A DNA stretch of 64,000 nt, from positions 372,001 through 436,000 of the forward strand of contig CAVZKV010000015.1 of the NCBI GenBank assembly GCA_963775835.1. Reading direction: 5' to 3'. Positions 48,282 through 57,264 of this stretch are shown piece by piece (within the stretch, counting starts at the first letter, position 1; the number at the start of each line of letters is the position of its first letter). This DNA is from AWTP1-13 sp963775835. Lineage in GTDB: Bacteria > Pseudomonadota > Alphaproteobacteria > Rhizobiales > Hyphomicrobiaceae. The translations under genes and the position numbers were made by a program. A model generated the notes under the pieces. It had not been told where the DNA came from. It saw only the letters and a program-made list of their open reading frames with translations, and did no database searches.

Positions 48282-49177
48282 GCGCAGGGCTCGATTACCT
48301 GCCGGCCGACCAGAGCTTTCTCGATCCGGTGCGCGCCGACGCCGATGCGCCAGCGTCGGCCCGTGCCGTGATTGTGCCGTTTGGCCTGGAGGCGTCGGTC
48401 AGCTATGGGGCAGGGACCGCGGCGGGACCCGCCGCCATCCTGAAGGCCAGCCAACAGCTCGAGCTCTACGACGATGAGTTGGGACGGGAGGCCTATCTCG
48501 ACTACGGGGTGGCGGCCGTGCGCGAACCGCCGATCGCCACGCCGATCGAAGCCGCCCTCGATCAGCTCGAGCGCCTTGTCGAGGACGTGCTCGCGGTCGG
48601 CAAATTCCCTTTCGTGCTGGGCGGAGAGCATTCGCTCACCGCGGGCGCCATCCGCCCCTTGCTGGCGCGCCATCGTGACCTCGTGGTTGTGCAGTTTGAC
48701 GCGCATGCGGACTTGCGCGACGGCTATCTGGGCGAGCGCTATTCGCACGCCGCCGCCATGCGCCGGGTGCTGGACCACACGGGCGTGTCCCTGATCCAGC
48801 TCGGCATCCGCGCCGTCTCGGCGGCCGAGGCGGCGTATCTGCAAGATCACCCGGATCGGGTCAGCGTTTACTGGGCCAAGGACCAGGCGACCTGGGATCT
48901 GGCGGGCATGCGGCGGCGGCTTGAGGGTCGTCCCGTCTATATCACCTTCGATATCGACGCCCTGGATGCGGCCGTGATGCCGGCCACGGGCACGCCCACC
49001 CCCGGCGGCCTCGGCTACTGGCAGGCGCTCGCCATTCTGAGGGGCGCCTGTGAGGCCGGCACCGTCGTTGGCGCCGACCTCGTCGAGTTTGCACCGATTG
49101 CGGGGCTACACGCCTTCGACTACACCGCCGCCGCGCTCGCCTACAAGCTGCTGAGCTATGCGCTGGCGCGGCGATAG
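48278..49177 (+). CDS. speB: Agmatinase/arginase family ureohydrolase
   Basis: A 299-residue binuclear Mn enzyme. Metal motifs: LGGEHS, QFDAHADLRD and TFDIDALDAA, with SYGAGTAAGPAAIL at the N-terminus. It likely hydrolyses agmatine to putrescine and urea, though other guanidino substrates are possible. It is translated from a GTG overlapping the decarboxylase stop, so the pair makes polyamines. The symbol is by family. Confidence 0.85.
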   Translation: MSAGLDYLPADQSFLDPVRADADAPASARAVIVPFGLEASVSYGAGTAAGPAAILKASQQLELYDDELGREAYLDYGVAAVREPPIATPIEAALDQLERLVEDVLAVGKFPFVLGGEHSLTAGAIRPLLARHRDLVVVQFDAHADLRDGYLGERYSHAAAMRRVLDHTGVSLIQLGIRAVSAAEAAYLQDHPDRVSVYWAKDQATWDLAGMRRRLEGRPVYITFDIDALDAAVMPATGTPTPGGLGYWQALAILRGACEAGTVVGADLVEFAPIAGLHAFDYTAAALAYKLLSYALARR

Positions 49178-49191
49178 TTCGGGTCTGCCGA

Positions 49192-50445
49192 CTAACGCGT
49201 GAGGCTGCGCATGAGCCCGCGCAGCGCTTCAGGGTGATTGTGCAGCCGCCAGCGCGAGGCAAAACCCGCCGCGATGATTAAGATGCCGTTGATCGTCAGC
49301 GTGGTCGTAAGCCCGATGCGCTCGGCGCCGTAGCCGGCGATCAGGCCGCCGATGGGGGCGGTACCGGCAAACGACATGCTGTAGAGGCCGATGACGCGCC
49401 CGCGCCAGGCATCCGGCACCGACTGTTGCAGCATGGCATTGGTGGCGTTGACACCCAGCAGCGCCGCGCCACCGAGAATGGCGAGCAACATGAGCGAGAG
49501 CGGCAGGTTGCGCGACCAGGCAAACAAGGCGAGCGCCGCCCCGACCGCGAGGGGAGCGATGGTCATGAGGCGGATCTGGCGGCCGTAGCCCGGCTGCAAG
49601 GACAGATAGGTCGCGGACGCCAAGGCGCCGATGCCCGCCGAGCTCATCAGCAGGCCGAGGGTGGAGGATTGGCCGTCGAAAAAGTGGCTGACAATCGAGG
49701 GCATCAGCGGAACGTAGGGTGTTGCCAGCAGTCCCAGCGCCACGCAAACGGGCAGGAAGTAGCGCACGGCTGGGAAAGCGAACAGGACCTGCAGGCTTTC
49801 GCCGAAGGTTTGCGCGGCCCCAGCCGATGCCGCCGCCCGGGCGGGTTCGGGGGGCAGGCGCATGGCCAAGAGCGCGGCGATGATGGCCGCATAGCTGAGC
49901 GCATTGAGCGCAAAGCACCAGGCCTCGGACAGATAGGCGAGCACGATGCCGGCGATGGCCGGCCCCACCATGCGCCCGACATTGAACACCATGGCGCTCA
50001 TACCGAGCGCGCTCGTCACCAGCGCCCGCTCCTCGACGATGATCCGGATCAGGGTCTGCCGGACCGGCATTTCGAAGGCGTTGGCCGCGCCGATCAAGGC
50101 GGCAACGCCTAAGTAGGCCGCCACGTTCTCCACCCCCGCCGCCGCCATGGCCACGAGGAGCGTCGAGAGCGCCGCCAAGACGATGTCGATGACGATCAAG
50201 GTCTTGAGGCGCGGCAAGCGATCGGCGGCGAGCCCCGCCAGGGGGCCCAAGAGCAGATAAAAAATGTTGAGCAGGAAGCCGGCGAGGCCAAGCAGGACCG
50301 CCGAGTTGGTGAGGCGGAACACCAGCCAGGCGATGGCGACCTGCTGGATCCAGCCACCGATCACGGAGACCGAGTGGCCCGCGACGTACAACCTGAAGCG
50401 CGGCTTGCTCAGCGCCGGTGGCAGCCACAGTTGCCAGTTTGCCAC
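49192..50445 (-). CDS. MFS transporter (EntS-like, MFS_3 type)
   Basis: A 417-residue 12-helix transporter. The first helices (RLYVAGHSVSVIGGWIQQVA) and the loop LAGLAADRLPRLKTLIV with its D-R-L-x-R motif are typical of the enterobactin-exporter-like MFS_3 group. ESLQVLFAFPAVRYFL marks the second half. A GTG at 50445 with GGGGAG seven bases upstream is a better start than the TTG at 50460. Convergent with speB (14 bases apart). The substrate is unknown; efflux of a small molecule is likely. Confidence 0.85.
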   Translation of the reverse strand: MANWQLWLPPALSKPRFRLYVAGHSVSVIGGWIQQVAIAWLVFRLTNSAVLLGLAGFLLNIFYLLLGPLAGLAADRLPRLKTLIVIDIVLAALSTLLVAMAAAGVENVAAYLGVAALIGAANAFEMPVRQTLIRIIVEERALVTSALGMSAMVFNVGRMVGPAIAGIVLAYLSEAWCFALNALSYAAIIAALLAMRLPPEPARAAASAGAAQTFGESLQVLFAFPAVRYFLPVCVALGLLATPYVPLMPSIVSHFFDGQSSTLGLLMSSAGIGALASATYLSLQPGYGRQIRLMTIAPLAVGAALALFAWSRNLPLSLMLLAILGGAALLGVNATNAMLQQSVPDAWRGRVIGLYSMSFAGTAPIGGLIAGYGAERIGLTTTLTINGILIIAAGFASRWRLHNHPEALRGLMRSLTR

Positions 50446-50549
50446 CCCGCCGCTCCCCAAGGACCGCCGCCCGACCTGCCCTTTGCCGAGCCTAAGCGGT
50501 TTGAAAGGGGCGCGACAAGACCCCGGCAGGCATGGCAGAGGCCGAAAAA

Positions 50550-50624
50550 TGGTGGGCGCGACAGGGATCGAACCTGTGACCCCTCCCGTGTGAAGGGAGT
50601 GCGCTACCGCTGTGCCACGCGCCC
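50550..50624 (-). tRNA. tRNA-Val(CAC)
   Basis: A 75-nt tRNA on the minus strand. Acceptor GGGCGCG pairs with CGCGCCC, discriminator A and CCA encoded. The anticodon stem CTCCC/GGGAG encloses TTCACAC, giving anticodon CAC. T-arm has GGTTCGATCC. A second tRNA-Val beside the UAC isoacceptor at 13682. Confidence 0.97.
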
Positions 50625-50738
50625 GTGGTGGGACTTATGCGAGCCTGTCCGCGCCCCTGTCAAGCGGGCGGCCGGACCCTTGCACCGAGCCCGTGCGCGG
50701 TGCCGCCGAGGCGGCGCCCTGGCGCGACGAGGGCCGCC

Positions 50739-51758
50739 TCACGCGATGGCCGGAAACCGGCCCACCACGGGATATTGCGGGTCGTTGTAGCTGGGCGTGG
50801 AGGCGTGCCCGGTCACGACCAGGCGATCGGCCAGCGCTTCGTCCTCCCTTGTCCAGGCGTAGTCGAGGGCGCCGAAGTAGCTCGTCCACTGTTCGAAGGT
50901 GCGCGGTCCCGCGATGATGGAGCTCACCGCCTTGTTGTTGAGGACCCAGGCCACGGCCCAATGCACCAGGCTCACGCCGGCCGCCTCGGCGTGCGCCTTG
51001 AGCTTTTCGGCGATCAGCATGCTCTCGGGGCGCCACTCCGTCTCCATCATCCGGCGGTCCTGGCGCCCACCGCGGCTGGCGGGATCGGCGGCCTGGTTGA
51101 CCTTGTACTTGCCGGTCAGCATCCCGCGCGCAATCGGGCTATAGGGCACGACGCCCAGGCCGAAGGCGCGGGCGGCCGGCAGAACCTCCACCTCGGGCTG
51201 GCGGTTCATCAAATTGTAATAGGGCTGCAGCGCGCTGGGCGCTGGGGTACCCATGTGCCGGCAGAGGTGATGCACGTGGGCGATTTGCCAAGCCTGGACG
51301 TTGGACAGACCCCAGTGGCGGATCTTGCCGGCCCGGATCAGGTCGGCAAAGGTTTGAACGACGTTCTCCCAGGAGGTATCGGCGTCGACCCGGTGAATAT
51401 AGTAAAGGTCGATCCAATCGGTCTTGAGCCGCCCGAGGCTGGCATCGACGGCAGCCATGACGTGGCGCCGCGACAGGCCGCTGTCATTGCGGCCCGAACC
51501 TACCTTGTTGCCAACCTTGGTGGCGAGGATCCAGGCGTTGCGGTTGGCTTTGATGGCCTCGCCGATCACGCTCTCGGCACGGGTTTGGCTGTAGACGTTG
51601 GCCGTGTCGATGAAGTTGACGCCCTGCTCGAGCCCAAAGTCGAGCATGCGCCGGGCCTCCCCATCGCTGGTTGGGCCGCCGAACATCATGGTGCCCAGGG
51701 AGATTTCCGATACCTTAAGGCCGCTCGATCCCAATGGGCGGTAGCGCATCTTTGCCAT
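50739..51758 (-). CDS. Aldo/keto reductase
   Basis: A 339-residue NADP(H)-dependent (beta/alpha)8 reductase. The catalytic Tyr and Asp are in VNFIDTANVYS, Lys in ILATKVGNKVG and His in DLYYIHRVD. C-terminal nucleotide-binding is SSIIAGPRTFEQW. It fits the YajO/Gcy-like AKR groups that reduce aldehydes. The ATG at 51758 follows AGGAGAAGC. The substrate is not clear. Confidence 0.9.
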   Translation of the reverse strand: MAKMRYRPLGSSGLKVSEISLGTMMFGGPTSDGEARRMLDFGLEQGVNFIDTANVYSQTRAESVIGEAIKANRNAWILATKVGNKVGSGRNDSGLSRRHVMAAVDASLGRLKTDWIDLYYIHRVDADTSWENVVQTFADLIRAGKIRHWGLSNVQAWQIAHVHHLCRHMGTPAPSALQPYYNLMNRQPEVEVLPAARAFGLGVVPYSPIARGMLTGKYKVNQAADPASRGGRQDRRMMETEWRPESMLIAEKLKAHAEAAGVSLVHWAVAWVLNNKAVSSIIAGPRTFEQWTSYFGALDYAWTREDEALADRLVVTGHASTPSYNDPQYPVVGRFPAIA

Positions 51759-51806
51759 CGTGAAGCTTCTCCTCCTCATCCGGTCCGGCAGCGCTGAGGC
51801 TGGGGC

Positions 51807-52034
51807 TCAGGCGCGGTGCTCGATCACGAACCGGTAGACGCCGTTTGCCTCGTCCTGCTCCACCATGCGGTTGCCCGTCGTTTCGCAGAATGCGCTGAAA
51901 TCGGGAACTGAGCCGGGATCGGTGGCAAAGACCTCCAAGGTGGCGCCCTTTGGCAACCCCGAGAGGGCTTTTCTGGTCTTGAGAATCGGCAGGGGGCAGG
52001 TAAGGCCCTTCAAATCCAACGTTTTGTCGGCCAT
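51807..52034 (-). CDS. tusA: TusA/SirA-type sulfur carrier
   Basis: A 75-residue protein with the CPxP motif (LTCPLPILKTRK, catalytic Cys13), which receives sulfane sulfur as a persulfide. It feeds tRNA thiolation or molybdenum cofactor and other sulfur relays. The ATG at 52034 follows GGGAG; the longer frame has no coding character. Partner sulfurtransferase sseA is elsewhere in this window. Confidence 0.9.
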   Translation of the reverse strand: MADKTLDLKGLTCPLPILKTRKALSGLPKGATLEVFATDPGSVPDFSAFCETTGNRMVEQDEANGVYRFVIEHRA

Positions 52035-52255
52035 GAGGGGCTCCCGGTGGGCGTTGCTGCAGTTTCTTGCCAGCCCCCAGATATCAAGCAAAGCCGACAA
52101 CTGGCAACAATGACAGGCAAATGCGGCGGCGGCGGCTTGCGCGCCCGCCGCGCCCACGCCACGATGCCCTGAAACATGAGAATTCTCTGTCCCAGCGCCG
52201 GGGTGAGGGGCAGACCGCGCACCTTTGCCACGCGCGCCTCGCTAGGGACGGACGA

Positions 52256-54583
52256 ATGGACGCCAGCGCCGATGCACCGCGACGCTCTTTTGCGTTCGGG
52301 CTCGAGCGCGTCGGTTTCTTTGGCATCAACGCCCCTTACCTGACCTGCCTTTGCATTGTCCTGTTCTCGGTGCTGGGCGTGCTCGGCTTGCTGCGCCTCA
52401 AGGTCGACAACTCGCTGTCGGAACTGTTTCGCACCGACACCGAGGAGTTTCGACGCTACGAGGAGATCGACCGGCGCTTTCCCTCGAGCGAATACGATGT
52501 GCTCGTGGTCGTGGAGGGCAAAGACCTTCTCAAGAAACCGCAACTGGAGGCCTTTCGGCGCGCCATCATCGATTTGCAGCTCGCCGATGGCGTCGATGGC
52601 CTCGTCTCCATGCTCTCGGCGCGCGGCAAACCCGATGCCAGCGGCTATGCGGCGCCGATCGTGCCCGACGAATTGCCGGACGATGCGCAAGCCTATGGGG
52701 CCATCATCAGCGCCATGAGGAGCAACGAGATCGTTGCCGGCAAGTTCCTCTCCCCCGATGGCGAACTGGCGCTGGCGGTCATCGCGCTCGACCGCAAGGC
52801 GGTGGAGGAGCAAGGCGCAAGGGTGATCATCGGCGGCATCGCCGACCAGCTCAAGAAAGAGCTCTCGCCGGTCGGGCTGAAGTCGCACCTCACCGGTGCG
52901 CCGGTGATGCAGCTGGAGATCCGCAACGCGGTCGAGCGCGATCAGATCCTCTACAACGGTTTGGGTCTCCTGTTCGGAGCCACGATCGCCGCCGTCTTCT
53001 TCAAGCGCGTTTCCTTGATGCTGTTGGCCGCCCTGCCGCCGGTTTTGGCCGTCCTGTGGTCACTGGGGCTGTTGGGCTGGATCGGCTTCAAGCTCAATCT
53101 GTTTCTCAATGTGATGACGCCGCTCGTCATGGTGATGGGCTTTGCCGACAGCATGCAAATGGTCTCGGCAATCCGCATCCGCCTGCGCGAAGGTGACAGC
53201 AAGGCACAGGCCGTCCGCTTCGCCGTGCGCATCGTCGGCCCGGCCTGCGTGCTGGCGCACGGCACCGCGCTCTTGTCCTTCATCGCGCTGTTGTTTTCGC
53301 CATCCGGCCTGATCCGGACCTTCGGCATGGCCGGCGCCTTGGCGGTTTGCATTTCCTTCATTGCCGTGCTCCTGGTGCTGCCGTTGCTCGGCCTCCTCCT
53401 CATCCGCAACGAGGCGTCGCTGGCACGCGACAGGTCGCCCGCCGACCGGCTGATGGATGGCCTCGGCGGCCTGGTGGGTTGGATCGTCGACCGCGTCGTG
53501 CGCTGGCCGTTCACCACCACGCTGGTCGCGCTCGGATCGTTTTTGCTGCTGGGCCATGCCTACCTGCAACTTGAGCCGCGCTACCGGCTGGCGGACCAGG
53601 TCCCCGATCGGGAGCAGGCGCTCGGCGCAACGGAGCGGATCGACCAAAAGCTGACGGGTGCCAACCCCGTGCACATCATGATCGAGTGGCAGACCGGGGC
53701 GTCGATCTATGCCCCGGGTCCGCTCGGCGTGATTGCCGCGGCCCATGAGGTGCTGGAGAAACAGGCCGGCCTCGGCAATGTCTGGTCGCTCGAAAGCCTG
53801 CGGCGCTGGCTCAAGGAGGCGGGGGACGACAGCCCCGAAACGATCAAGAAATACGTGGGCTACCTGCCGGAGCACCTGGTGCGCCGCTTTATTGCCAAAG
53901 AGGGCAATGCCGTCCTGGTGACGGGTCGGCTGCCGGACGTGGATTCGAGCCGCATCCTGCCGGTGGTGGAGAAGATCGACCGCGCGCTCGATCAGGTGCG
54001 CGTCGAGCACCCGCAGTTCCGCCTTTCCGTCACCGGCCTGCCGGCGATTGCGGCCCGCAACAGCGCGCGCATGATCTCCCAGCTCAACGAAAGCCTGCCC
54101 ATCTGCGTCGCCTTCGCCGCGGTGCTGCTGGCGCTCGCCTTCCGCTCGGTGTTTGTGGGATTGGTCAGCCTGCTGCCCGGCCTTTACCCCATGGTGGCCT
54201 CGGGCGCGATTATCCAATGGACGGGCGGGGGCCTCGAATTTGCCTCCGTGGTGGCGCTGCTGGTGGTATTTGGGCTTGCCATCGACGCGTTGATACATTT
54301 TTTCAACCGGCTGAGCCTGGAGGAGCGCGCCGAGCCGCGGCCGGAAGTGGCGATCCGCAGGGCCCGCGTCCTGGTCGGCCCAGCCATTATTCTGACCACG
54401 CTTGTGCTGGCCTTCGGGCTCGGCGTGACGGTGTTTTCGGATTTACCCAGCCTGCGTACCTTCGGGTTCGTGTGTGGGACCACGCTGTTGGCTTCGCTCG
54501 TCGCCGATCTCGTCTTCCTGCCCGGGCTGATCATGTTGGTGCGCAAGATCTGGCGCGTGCGCCACCCGACGCCGGCCGCCTGA
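52256..54583 (+). CDS. RND/MMPL superfamily exporter
   Basis: A 775-residue protein with two six-helix halves. The first periplasmic domain (about 45-215) follows helix 1 (GINAPYLTCLCIVLFSVLG). The helices VMTPLVMVMGFADSMQMVSA and VVALLVVFGLAIDALIHFF carry the proton-relay Asp of each half. A second periplasmic domain (about 440-620) is between. It belongs to the MmpL/HpnN-like group without a membrane-fusion partner and may move lipids or hopanoids. Starts with ATG after GGGACGG. Not in an obvious operon. Confidence 0.87.
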   Translation: MDASADAPRRSFAFGLERVGFFGINAPYLTCLCIVLFSVLGVLGLLRLKVDNSLSELFRTDTEEFRRYEEIDRRFPSSEYDVLVVVEGKDLLKKPQLEAFRRAIIDLQLADGVDGLVSMLSARGKPDASGYAAPIVPDELPDDAQAYGAIISAMRSNEIVAGKFLSPDGELALAVIALDRKAVEEQGARVIIGGIADQLKKELSPVGLKSHLTGAPVMQLEIRNAVERDQILYNGLGLLFGATIAAVFFKRVSLMLLAALPPVLAVLWSLGLLGWIGFKLNLFLNVMTPLVMVMGFADSMQMVSAIRIRLREGDSKAQAVRFAVRIVGPACVLAHGTALLSFIALLFSPSGLIRTFGMAGALAVCISFIAVLLVLPLLGLLLIRNEASLARDRSPADRLMDGLGGLVGWIVDRVVRWPFTTTLVALGSFLLLGHAYLQLEPRYRLADQVPDREQALGATERIDQKLTGANPVHIMIEWQTGASIYAPGPLGVIAAAHEVLEKQAGLGNVWSLESLRRWLKEAGDDSPETIKKYVGYLPEHLVRRFIAKEGNAVLVTGRLPDVDSSRILPVVEKIDRALDQVRVEHPQFRLSVTGLPAIAARNSARMISQLNESLPICVAFAAVLLALAFRSVFVGLVSLLPGLYPMVASGAIIQWTGGGLEFASVVALLVVFGLAIDALIHFFNRLSLEERAEPRPEVAIRRARVLVGPAIILTTLVLAFGLGVTVFSDLPSLRTFGFVCGTTLLASLVADLVFLPGLIMLVRKIWRVRHPTPAA

Positions 54584-54669
54584 GGCGGCTCCCCGAGACT
54601 GGAAAGCCCGCGTGACCCGACCGGTCATGCCCCCTATGGTTTGACCCTTGGCGACAGCTGGAGGCCGCA

Positions 54670-55704
54670 ATGGCGCAACAATTCGCCTCGGACAACAATG
54701 CCGGCATCTGCCCCGAAGCACTCGAGGCCCTGCTCAGGGCCAACGCGGAGGGGCACGTGCCCGGATACGGCGATGACGGCTGGACCGCTAGGGCCTGCGA
54801 CCGTCTACGCGAGCTGTTCGAGACGGATTGCGAGGTGTTTTTCGTCTTCAACGGCACGGCAGCCAACGCGCTGGTGCTGGCGCAGCTGGCAAGGCCCTAC
54901 CATGCCATCATCGCCCACAGACTGAGCCACATCGAGGAGGATGAGGCCGGGGCGCCCGGATACCTCAGCGGCGGCGCCAAGATCGTGGCGTTGGATCTGC
55001 CGCTCGCCAAATTGACGCCCGCGGCGGTGCGGGCCACGGCCAGCGCCGGTCGCGGCGTGCACCACGTCAAGCCGCGCGTTCTGTCGCTGACCGAGGCGAC
55101 AGAGCTCGGCACCGTCTACGACGTGGATGAGGTTCGCGCGCTGAGCGAAGCGGCGCATAGCTGTGACCTCAAGGTGCATATGGATGGTGCCCGCTTCGCC
55201 AACGCGCTGGCCCAGCTTGCCGTCGCGCCGGCGGTGCTGAGCTGGCGGGCGGGGGTTGACGTGTTGTGTTTCGGCGGCGTCAAGAATGGACTTGGTTTCG
55301 GCGAGGCGGTGCTGTTCTTCGATAAGGCGCTGGCCAGCGAGTTCGAGTGGCGGGTCAAGCAGGCGGGTCATCTCAACTCGAAAATGCGGCTGATGACGGC
55401 GCCCTGGGTCGGGCTGCTCGCTGACGATGTCTGGTTGAAGAATGCGCGCCATGCCAATGCGATGGCGCAACGGCTGGCCCAGGGAATTGCCCAGGTGAAG
55501 GGCACCCGGTTGCTGGCGCCCGTGCAATCGAACGGGGTCTTCGTCGAACTGTCGCCGGCGGTGCAGCAGCGACTGCGCGACAAAGGCTGGCGCTTTTACA
55601 CCTTTCTGGGCGAGACGGGCTGCCGCCTGATGTGTGCCTGGGATACCACGGAAAAGACCGTCGACCGCTTCACGGCGGATCTGGCGGCCGCAGCCCTCGC
55701 CTAA
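54670..55704 (+). CDS. ltaE: Low-specificity L-threonine aldolase
   Basis: A 344-residue fold-type I PLP enzyme cleaving L-threonine/allo-threonine to glycine and acetaldehyde. The start FASDNNAGICPEALEAL is typical. PLP lysine is Lys205 in FGGVKNGLGFGEA, with HMDGARFANA before it. GGAGGCCGCA precedes the ATG. No operon partner. Confidence 0.9.
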   Translation: MAQQFASDNNAGICPEALEALLRANAEGHVPGYGDDGWTARACDRLRELFETDCEVFFVFNGTAANALVLAQLARPYHAIIAHRLSHIEEDEAGAPGYLSGGAKIVALDLPLAKLTPAAVRATASAGRGVHHVKPRVLSLTEATELGTVYDVDEVRALSEAAHSCDLKVHMDGARFANALAQLAVAPAVLSWRAGVDVLCFGGVKNGLGFGEAVLFFDKALASEFEWRVKQAGHLNSKMRLMTAPWVGLLADDVWLKNARHANAMAQRLAQGIAQVKGTRLLAPVQSNGVFVELSPAVQQRLRDKGWRFYTFLGETGCRLMCAWDTTEKTVDRFTADLAAAALA

Positions 55705-55858
55705 CGCGGGCCGCTGGCGCCGCTGGCGCCAATGTGCGGGCCGGGCCACCCGTGGCGCCGGGCCGAACAATCGGCCGCGGCCAGCCTGGAAGCGGCGAAC
55801 GCTCAAGCTCTTGCCGCGTTATCTCCTTGCCGCAGGAGGCGCCTGTTGAAGGTAACCC

Positions 55859-56384
55859 ATGAGCTATATCGAACACAGCCTTGGCCGCAGCGAGACCCTG
55901 CTCTATCGGGCCCGCTATCCCTGGTTTTATGCGGCTTGCGCCTGGGCCTTGCTGCTTGGGTCCCTTGCGGGATGCCTCTGGGCCTACGCGGTGGGGCACG
56001 GCGAGGTGGCCCTCGGTCTGGTTGCGGCGGGGGTCGTGCTGTTCGTGACCATCATGGGCCCGCTGTGGACCACGGAGATCGGCGTGACCAACCAGCGATT
56101 GATCTTCAAGCGAGGCCTGATCTGGCGCTCGACGCATGAGCTGCAGCTGCGCGCGATCGAAGAAGTGAACCTGGAACAGGACCTGCTGGGACGGATCTTC
56201 GATTGTGGCCGGCTACGGCTGCACGGCACGGGGCGTGGACGACATCCGCCTGCCCGTGCTCGCCGATCCCATTGGGCTGCGCAAGGCTTTGCAGGACGGC
56301 ATGGCCGCCGCCAACCAGGCTGGCCTTGCTGAGCCGAAGGTGGCGCCGGGGCCCGAAGGGGCGCCATCGCCGGCGACCCTGTGA
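55859..56384 (+). CDS. Membrane PH-domain (bPH2-like) protein, frameshifted
   Basis: Two membrane helices (about 22-44 and 51-70) precede a bacterial PH-like domain (WTTEIGVTNQRLIFKRGLIW, ELQLRAIEEVNLEQDLLGRI). After LRLHGTG the frame is wrong; the natural C-terminus VDDIRLPVLADPIGLRKALQ is in the next frame and stops at 56384. An extra G in the G-run at 56230-56233 explains it. Restored length about 174 residues. Role: unknown, membrane-associated. Confidence 0.8.
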
Positions 56385-56396
56385 GGGCAGCAAGGC

Positions 56397-57077
56397 CTAG
56401 GCGCCGGGCAGAACGCGGGCGAGCGCCGCCATGAATTCAGCGTAGTCATCGATGGTGGCATCCGGCGCAAAATCGCGCACGGGACGCGGCGTGTAGCCAA
56501 ACGTGACGGCGATGCAGGGGACATTGGCGGCCCTTGCCGTGGCGATATCGACCTCGCTGTCGCCGACCATCACCGCGCGATCGACGCGGCCGCCGGCGCG
56601 CTCGATCGTGCCGGTCAAATGGCCGGGATCGGGCTTGCACATCGCAAAGGTGTCGCGCCCGGCGATGGTCCCAAACAAAGGCTCAAGGTCGAGCTGACGC
56701 AGAAGCGCCTTTGACAGATGCTCGTACTTGTTGGTGCAGACGGCAAGGCGGGCACCCGCGTGGCGCAGCGCTGCGAGCAACTCGCGCACGCCGTCGTAGG
56801 GTTGACTGCTCACGGCCACGTGATCCGCATAAAAGGTGAAGAAGCGTTCGTGCAGGCCGCTGAGCTCCGGCTCGAGCACGGACAAGCCGTGGTGGCGCAG
56901 GCCGGCGTCGAGCATCACGCGCGAACCATAGCCGATGAAAGGCCGCAGCTCCGCCACGCTCATGGGTTTGAGCCCGGCACCGGCAAGTGCGTGGTTGGTG
57001 GCCGCCGCCAGATCCGGTGCGGTGTCGACGAGCGTGCCGTCGAGATCGAAGACGATGGTAGCATCGCTCAACTGCAT
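56397..57077 (-). CDS. gph: Phosphoglycolate phosphatase (HAD family)
   Basis: A 226-residue HAD phosphatase. FDLDGTLVDT holds the nucleophile and acid-base Asp pair, AVCTNKYEHL the second motif, CKPDPGHL the lysine and VGDSEVDIATA the Mg-binding acidic motif. It removes phosphate from 2-phosphoglycolate. The ATG at 57077 (MQLSDATIVFDLDGT) is preferred to the TTG at 57098. Divergent from gabD. Confidence 0.9.
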   Translation of the reverse strand: MQLSDATIVFDLDGTLVDTAPDLAAATNHALAGAGLKPMSVAELRPFIGYGSRVMLDAGLRHHGLSVLEPELSGLHERFFTFYADHVAVSSQPYDGVRELLAALRHAGARLAVCTNKYEHLSKALLRQLDLEPLFGTIAGRDTFAMCKPDPGHLTGTIERAGGRVDRAVMVGDSEVDIATARAANVPCIAVTFGYTPRPVRDFAPDATIDDYAEFMAALARVLPGA

Positions 57078-57264
57078 ATCTGTGGCGCATGCGTTCAAAT
57101 GGCTGCGGGACCGGCAAGCTATTGGGCTTTTGGCTGCCTGTCACCTTGCCAACGCTTCCGCAACGTACGCTTGCACGCAGAGCGATGCAGGCCTACACCA
57201 TGATGCTACAACCTTTTGCGGCCCGCCCCCCTGGTGCAAGCGGGCGACAATGGAGGTGCATTGC

